Positions 59,201 through 64,000 of a DNA stretch of 64,000 nt are shown in pieces. A program made the translations under genes and the position numbers. The notes below the pieces were generated by a model that was not told the DNA's origin, made no database searches, and saw only the letters and a list, made by a program, of their open reading frames with translations. The stretch is from Panaeolus papilionaceus (lineage: Eukaryota > Basidiomycota > Agaricomycetes > Agaricales): NCBI GenBank assembly GCA_015501605.1, contig JADNRZ010000004.1:1364001-1428000 (forward strand). Reading direction: 5' to 3'. Numbering within the stretch: the first letter of the stretch is position 1; each line of letters begins with the position of its first letter.

Positions 59201-60267
59201 GATGACAAGTACTCTCACGAGCCTCCCATTGTGGAGACGTGCTTTACCCGTGACTCTGAAAATGGCGGGCGCTTCCTTGAGAGGCTTCAATCGAACAAGG
59301 CTAAAGGGGATGAGTACCGAATCCATGAGTTTCAACGGTACCTGTTAGGCGCACTTCGGTGCACTTCTATGGTCGGTACATACTCGACATGGCATGATAA
59401 GTCTATGTACAAATATGGCTATGACGATGACCGCACACAGGAAATTGCAGCAAAGTACGCGTCTTGATTTTGTTGTATTGTCAGTCTATCTCAACCTTTT
59501 CTAGATTTTGTCGCATTCTTGACTCGGCCAAGACAGGATACCGTCTCAAACCTGAGGCCTTTCAGAGGGACCAACGAGAGTTCGGCCGTGATCGCGGTCC
59601 AGCATGGAAGGACAACATAAAAGGGAAGAAGAAGAAAAGAAAGGATATGTCGAACTTGCTTCCTACGCAACGACTGGTAAAGAAGAAGTTCATCATGGAT
59701 ATTCTAGTTGACGCGGGTCAACGTGAATTGGACCTCATTAAGCGAGAATTGCAAGAAGTCTTCCCCCAGAACGTCCTAAAGGAAGATGAGGATCTCGCGC
59801 GTCCCTGGAAGGAGCTCAATTCAGATGAACGGCTCAACGAAGGCCCCGCGGCGTTTGTGGCACAAAAGAAAGCTGACATGGCCCTAATTCGCGCTCGCGT
59901 GGAGAAGATTTACGCGAAGGATAAGGAGGACCTACGAAAATTCAGGCAAACAAAATCATTTACCGACTATCACATCACCACTCGCCAGGACGTCTTACGC
60001 GGGAGGTCGAAGGATTTTGATGCTTCGGTCAGGCGCGATGAAGTCATCACGATAAACGATGAGGCCACTTTGCGGCGGATTCGTGCTTCGTATGCCTACA
60101 TCTACGACAGAGCGATGTCAAGAGGGCAGTCTAGCCGCTTTCCTTTCAATGTCGCGTTGCGGGAGCTTTGTCTCATCAAGGCGCAGGCGAATGGAACATG
60201 GCTGCCGATTTTGAACATGTTTTGCGACAAGATGCGCTTGGACAATCCACTTCGAAAGCGCACCTAG
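56208..60267 (+). CDS. Cellular RNA-dependent RNA polymerase (RNA silencing type), copy 1
   Basis: Multi-exon gene of roughly 1,100 residues; start ATG 56208 (MERVKYAHVDRVAEYVSD). The variable, Ser-rich N-terminus has a bipartite basic signal (LGKRAREDSSIL). Then IGHGLQYELARLISTGTPYE, LRIKIPDKILHAENN, FVLWNKVFRSIYAKEGTVFL, ARIALGFSNSVPGPVIAQ, MTDGCGFSSIDIHVKLAQQF and FQFRLGGSKGLLVF. The active site GGDYDGDTVIVFWDK has its D-Y-D-G-D codons at 59135-59149, matching the D-x-D-G-D of eukaryotic RdRPs (QDE-1, Rdp1, RDR). The lead-in FTLEGGMMSDTLVGDVLITR and CKVPSDTRKVQAVAHPHLHQ is also classic. The C-terminus ends DNPLRKRT. Such enzymes make double-stranded RNA for Dicer in quelling or heterochromatin silencing. 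This is a host gene, not viral. Copy 2 follows 1.9 kb to the right. Confidence 0.93.
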
Positions 60268-62141
60268 ATATACCTTTGTTTTCCCTAAATTTGTCCTGTT
60301 TTTACTGTGTATTTCTTGTCTTTAAATTTGTTCGTTTTCAGTTGTTGTTTGTTGTACAAATATCAAATTAATCGTGTAAATTAGAGCTACTTCATCATTC
60401 ATTCGTGTACAGCCTGCGTGATACCGTACAACTATTTTAGCTCTAGGGAAGACCATATACGCTGTGACGAAATTCCAACTACCCTCAACAAACTCTGCCA
60501 ACGGAATGGTGTGAAAATTAGCGCCCGTTGTACAGCCCGTCACACTTCCCGTCTTAGCATCAAGCTAGTGGGTTTGAAGTACATTCTCTCATCACATATT
60601 GACATACCCTATTGCGGCATGCTCTCATGTCTCGTTATATATGGATTATTCAAAGCCTTTGGTGTGCGAAACAAACAAATCGCTCGGACTTCGCTCTCTG
60701 CCAGGAAAGCGACGATGGGGACTCAATCAATCGGTTTTCGAGGGCTGATGTGCCCCCGAAGTTCGAAAAGAATGCTAATTGGGAGAGATATTTATATGGG
60801 ACGCAGGCGCTTTGCGAATCCATGAGGGATGAACGAGTAGGGTACAAAGAGCGGGAACGAAGCGGCTCCGTGATGGCACCTACGACTCGTCCGTTGTCCG
60901 TGATAAAAACGCGATAACCTCTCAAGCGGGTCGGAAAATGGTGCTTAGACGTCTAGACACTTATACCTCTGAAATTTGCATCACTTCCTTTTCGTAAAGG
61001 GGCAGTCCCTTGCTCAATCCTTGTTCCCAGAGTTACCGTTTTGACTTTTTTCCGATCGTTTCGTCTTCGATCAAGAAGAATAAATTCCATTGCTGGTTCA
61101 TGGGTTATCGATGCCATTACTCTTCAGTGCTCAGACTTTGACCCAGGTAATTGCAGTACATATGGCTATGGACCTGAATACATCTGCTGTTAATTGGGTG
61201 GGACGGCAATATTACCACTCGATTAGGTCGATTAGTTATTAGTACCAGTCTCAGGATATCCATATTCTTGGACGTTTTCTCCAGTTCCAACGCACGAAGC
61301 CTTGACACATTTCCAGAAGAGGAGAGCTGGTTTTTCTTGAAAACACCCTCCATGCACCCCATTTTATACTTTCCCCCTCCCATTCTTAATTGTGAAGTTT
61401 CCTCAATCCCCATGTCTCTGCGGTGCTTGAGACGTGTCTCTTCTTTGGGTCCTTGCTGCTTATCGACTGAGCCAATCTATTTGCTGCCTCTTTATACTGA
61501 TGAGATCCACGTCGCTGATTTTCCTGCCAGGTCTCATTCCAGATGTCGAGCGGCTATGTAAGCTCACCCCTTTCGCTTCCAAGTTCCGCTACATCCGCTG
61601 GTAGCATGCAACAGAACCATAGCTCACTGGTCGCCGTTCCCGAGTCAGCTTCTCTCGAAGATGAAGATCAAATTGACAACGTCCAGATGACCCCCCGAGC
61701 TTTCGATTGTCCTTGAAAAGCCTAAATTAAAATTTCTTATCACGTACAAAGGAGCCAGAAGGATCAAAGAAGGTAAATATGTGCAGTTGTGAGTTGAGGA
61801 ATAGGGCTTGACAACTTGAAACAACCGCACGTGAAGTAACGCCGTCAAGATCTTGGACGCCAAGCCGCCATCACAACTCGACCTTATTTGACATAGAACA
61901 ATTCCTTCCTACACGTTCAGCTATAAAAGACGCGTTTTGGACGCGTATAAGGGCCAAAAAAGCGTCGTATATCGTGGAACTCTTGTATTCTTAAGCGTTT
62001 TATCTAAAGCTCATGCAGATTTTGCGTCACTGACGATCCTTTGACACTGTGCACACAAGTCTTTTCCTTTCTCCCACTCTTTCTCCAAACAGCTGTTTGA
62101 TCACCCACTTCATTGTGGACAGCCCCATCGTGTGGGGTAAA
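60268..62141. other. Intergenic, 1.9 kb between the RdRP genes
   Basis: Mostly without features. A + strand open stretch at about 60710-60917, preceded by a possible CTGCCAG acceptor, encodes ESDDGDSINRFSRADVPPKF and some 50 further residues to a stop. It looks protein-like but belongs to no family I know and has no start. It may be a relic exon. Confidence 0.4.
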
Positions 62142-64000
62142 ATGCAATCCGTGAAGAATTCGATTGGCGGGAATGGATGGCAGCCTGATGTTGTGCTTCC
62201 CGCGATTGAGAATGATGCCGGATATGTTTCGGATGTACGTCCATTATATTTGGTATAAAACCATCATCCATTCAGTACTAACCCAAAAGACGTAACAGGC
62301 CTCATCCCAGTACGACGTCGACGATTCAATCATCGCGCATTATTCAGAGCCTGCAGGTACGCTTTCTATGTCGTGATTCTGACTGACAATTGAAAGGACA
62401 TATTAGCAGTGAACTGTGACGAGGTTCCTGTGGATGATATTCCCGAACCAGAGCTTGGTGTCTCTCAACCCGAGTCTGTATATGAAGTGGACGAGTCTCT
62501 GATTCTACGTTACCCAGGGACTCCTCGTAAGTGCATAGTGTTCAGCCTCATTGGCAGAGACCTCGATATTTATATATCCTCTTTTTTTTTTTTTCTTTTC
62601 AGCCCCAGCAACTCAGGTCTCCACCAATTCGACCGATGTCTCATCTCGAAACTCCTCAGCATCGAATGTTCTTTCCACCGATAGTGTACTTGGAAAACGG
62701 AAAATGAGTCCAGTGCGTGAGATGGAAGGATGCGTCACCAAATCGGCCAAATTCGACACAGACTCGACAGAACCTGAAGATTGTTACGTTATTGTGAGTG
62801 ACAACAACACTATTGACTTTATGTTCAATAATAAACCACGACCTGATGATCATTGGTTATAGGCCCATGATCCCCGAGTCGAGCGTCTTTTGTTTGAAAA
62901 GAAGATCGGGCATGGGTTTTCATACGAGTTGGCCCGGCTTATCTCACACGGCGCTTCATACGATTCAATTACGGAAGAAAAGCTACAGCAACTGGCTGCT
63001 TTGACAAACATATCTTCCTCCAAAATCGAGGCCATTTTCACAGCGAAAGAAGTTGGACCTCTGGACGAAGAGCTGACCAACATGTTTGCATTGGAGCGTG
63101 CTGCTACTGTGAGTGCTTTTACATCTTCATTTGTCGGCATCTCTAATTAACTGTACAAGTCCCCTTGGGAAGAGATTCAATTAGAAGAGCGGGCTCTTCA
63201 GGCGAACCCTGACGGATGCGTTGGAAACAACCCCGCCTGCCCTGGGTGGTATGGAGGCAAGCCTGTATTCCGTGCCCGGCTTGTCGAGGGTAAAACGTTA
63301 GAGGCTCCATACGGAGTCGAACTTGAAGAGCCAACCCTGGGGCCCTCGTCGCGGAATACGCGGCACTTTGGATCCGCATCGTTCTTGAGAATCAAAATCC
63401 CTGACAAGATCTTACACTCCGAAAATAACACGTTGGAGTCCTTTTTCAAGAAACCTTTTATATTATGGAACAAGGTTTATCGGGCGGTTTATGCCAAGGA
63501 TGGAACCGTTTTTCTTTTTTGGACGGATGAGCAATACCGTTCGGAAGAGAGAATACCACAACGAATGTCATTTGAACAATTTTTCGAATGGTCTAACCCT
63601 CTTTCCGCCAATTCCCGTCAGGTTTGTGATATAATTGATGTTTTGTTTCTGTTTCCTGATACTTGTCTTCAGTTCATGACGAAGTGGGCTGCCCGAACGG
63701 CTCTAAATTTTTCAAACTCGGTCCCAGGTCCGTATCTAGCGCAGGCGGATGTACACATTATAGAAGACCTCAGTATGCCCAAACTCGCGTCCCCTCACTG
63801 ATGGGTATTAACCTCTGCCCGTTTTTAGTGTCCAGCAACGGGACATCCGACATGACAGACGGATGTGGATTCACCAGCAAAAACATCCATGTCATGATTG
63901 CCAATCAGCTCGACCTTTCCAAAACGCCTGCTGCATTCCAGTTTCGTCTTGGTGGCTTCAAGGTAAGTAACCACCATCACTGCGGTGAGTATGTCTCTTA
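62142..64000 (+). CDS. Cellular RNA-dependent RNA polymerase, copy 2 (cut by window end)
   Basis: Tandem paralogue of the gene at 56208, start ATG 62142 (MQSVKNSIGGNGWQPDVVLP). The N-terminal exons repeat the copy 1 layout: NDAGYVSD before the first intron, VYEVDESLILRYPGTP, a Ser/Thr-rich piece and VLGKRKMSPVREMEG with a basic cluster. The conserved part then matches block by block: IGHGFSYELARLISHGASYD, NNPACPGWYGGKPVFRARLV, LRIKIPDKILHSENN, FILWNKVYRAVYAKDGTVFL, ARTALNFSNSVPGP, MTDGCGFTSKNIHVMIANQL and FQFRLGGFK at the edge. Intron positions agree with copy 1 where checked (after YVSD, before the SPWxE block, before FMTKWxAR). The catalytic D-x-D-G-D lies beyond the window, so activity cannot be judged here. 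Confidence 0.9.

Noticed and set aside
56208..64000. Viral origin for the RdRP genes
   Set aside because: Intron-rich genes with the D-x-D-G-D active site of eukaryotic silencing RdRPs, unlike the GDD motif of RNA-virus polymerases.

Overview
The window looks like nuclear DNA of a filamentous basidiomycete, most likely an Agaricomycete (mushroom-forming) species. Genes lie close together on both strands, are cut by many short (about 50-65 bp) GT-AG introns, and encode fungal families: a Zn2Cys6 regulator, metacaspase, cutinases, a CE16-type esterase and quelling-type RNA-dependent RNA polymerases. No database search was possible. Names rest on motifs read from the translations, and exon joins were made by hand.

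Layout. 1-1556 (-): start of an MFS transporter cut by the window edge. 1841-2426 (+): glia maturation factor. 2713-11498 (-): four consecutive single-pass membrane proteins with Ser/Thr-rich outer parts; the last has a cytoplasmic SH3 domain as in yeast Fus1. 12813-13806 (-): unrecognised multi-exon gene. 13892-16683 (+): Zn2Cys6 transcription factor with an apparent frameshift in its zinc cluster. 17057-20565 (+): FAN1-type structure-specific nuclease. 21349-26238 (+): P4-ATPase lipid flippase (Dnf1 type). 26646-30271 (-): SIT4-associated (SAPS) protein. 30759-32576 (-): AP-2 mu subunit. 33398-34894 (+): GDSL/CE16 esterase. 35118-35663 (+): small ABM-like protein. 36211-38958 (-): metacaspase. 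38959-42142 has little beyond one 144-residue ORF. 42143-46980 (+): two cutinases flanking a membrane protein with two beta-sandwich-like repeats. 47283-50184 (-): Trf4/Cid14-type poly(A) polymerase. 50638-55068 (+): large disordered protein. 56208-60267 and 62142-64000 (+): two tandem RNA-dependent RNA polymerases, the second cut by the window end.

How the genes relate. Most of the middle (nuclease, flippase, SAPS, AP-2 mu, metacaspase) is housekeeping without operon-like logic, although flippase and AP-2 both act in membrane traffic. Three places look locally duplicated: the four-gene membrane-protein array, the cutinase pair (with a 349-bp near-identical tract that spans an intron) and the RdRP pair. 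A non-canonical poly(A) polymerase about 6 kb from two RdRPs recalls the fission yeast RDRC complex (Rdp1 with Cid12), but a functional link here is only an inference. Several genes have extreme exon structures: a start codon split by an intron, a first exon that is only ATG, an 11-nt first exon and a 6-nt last exon.
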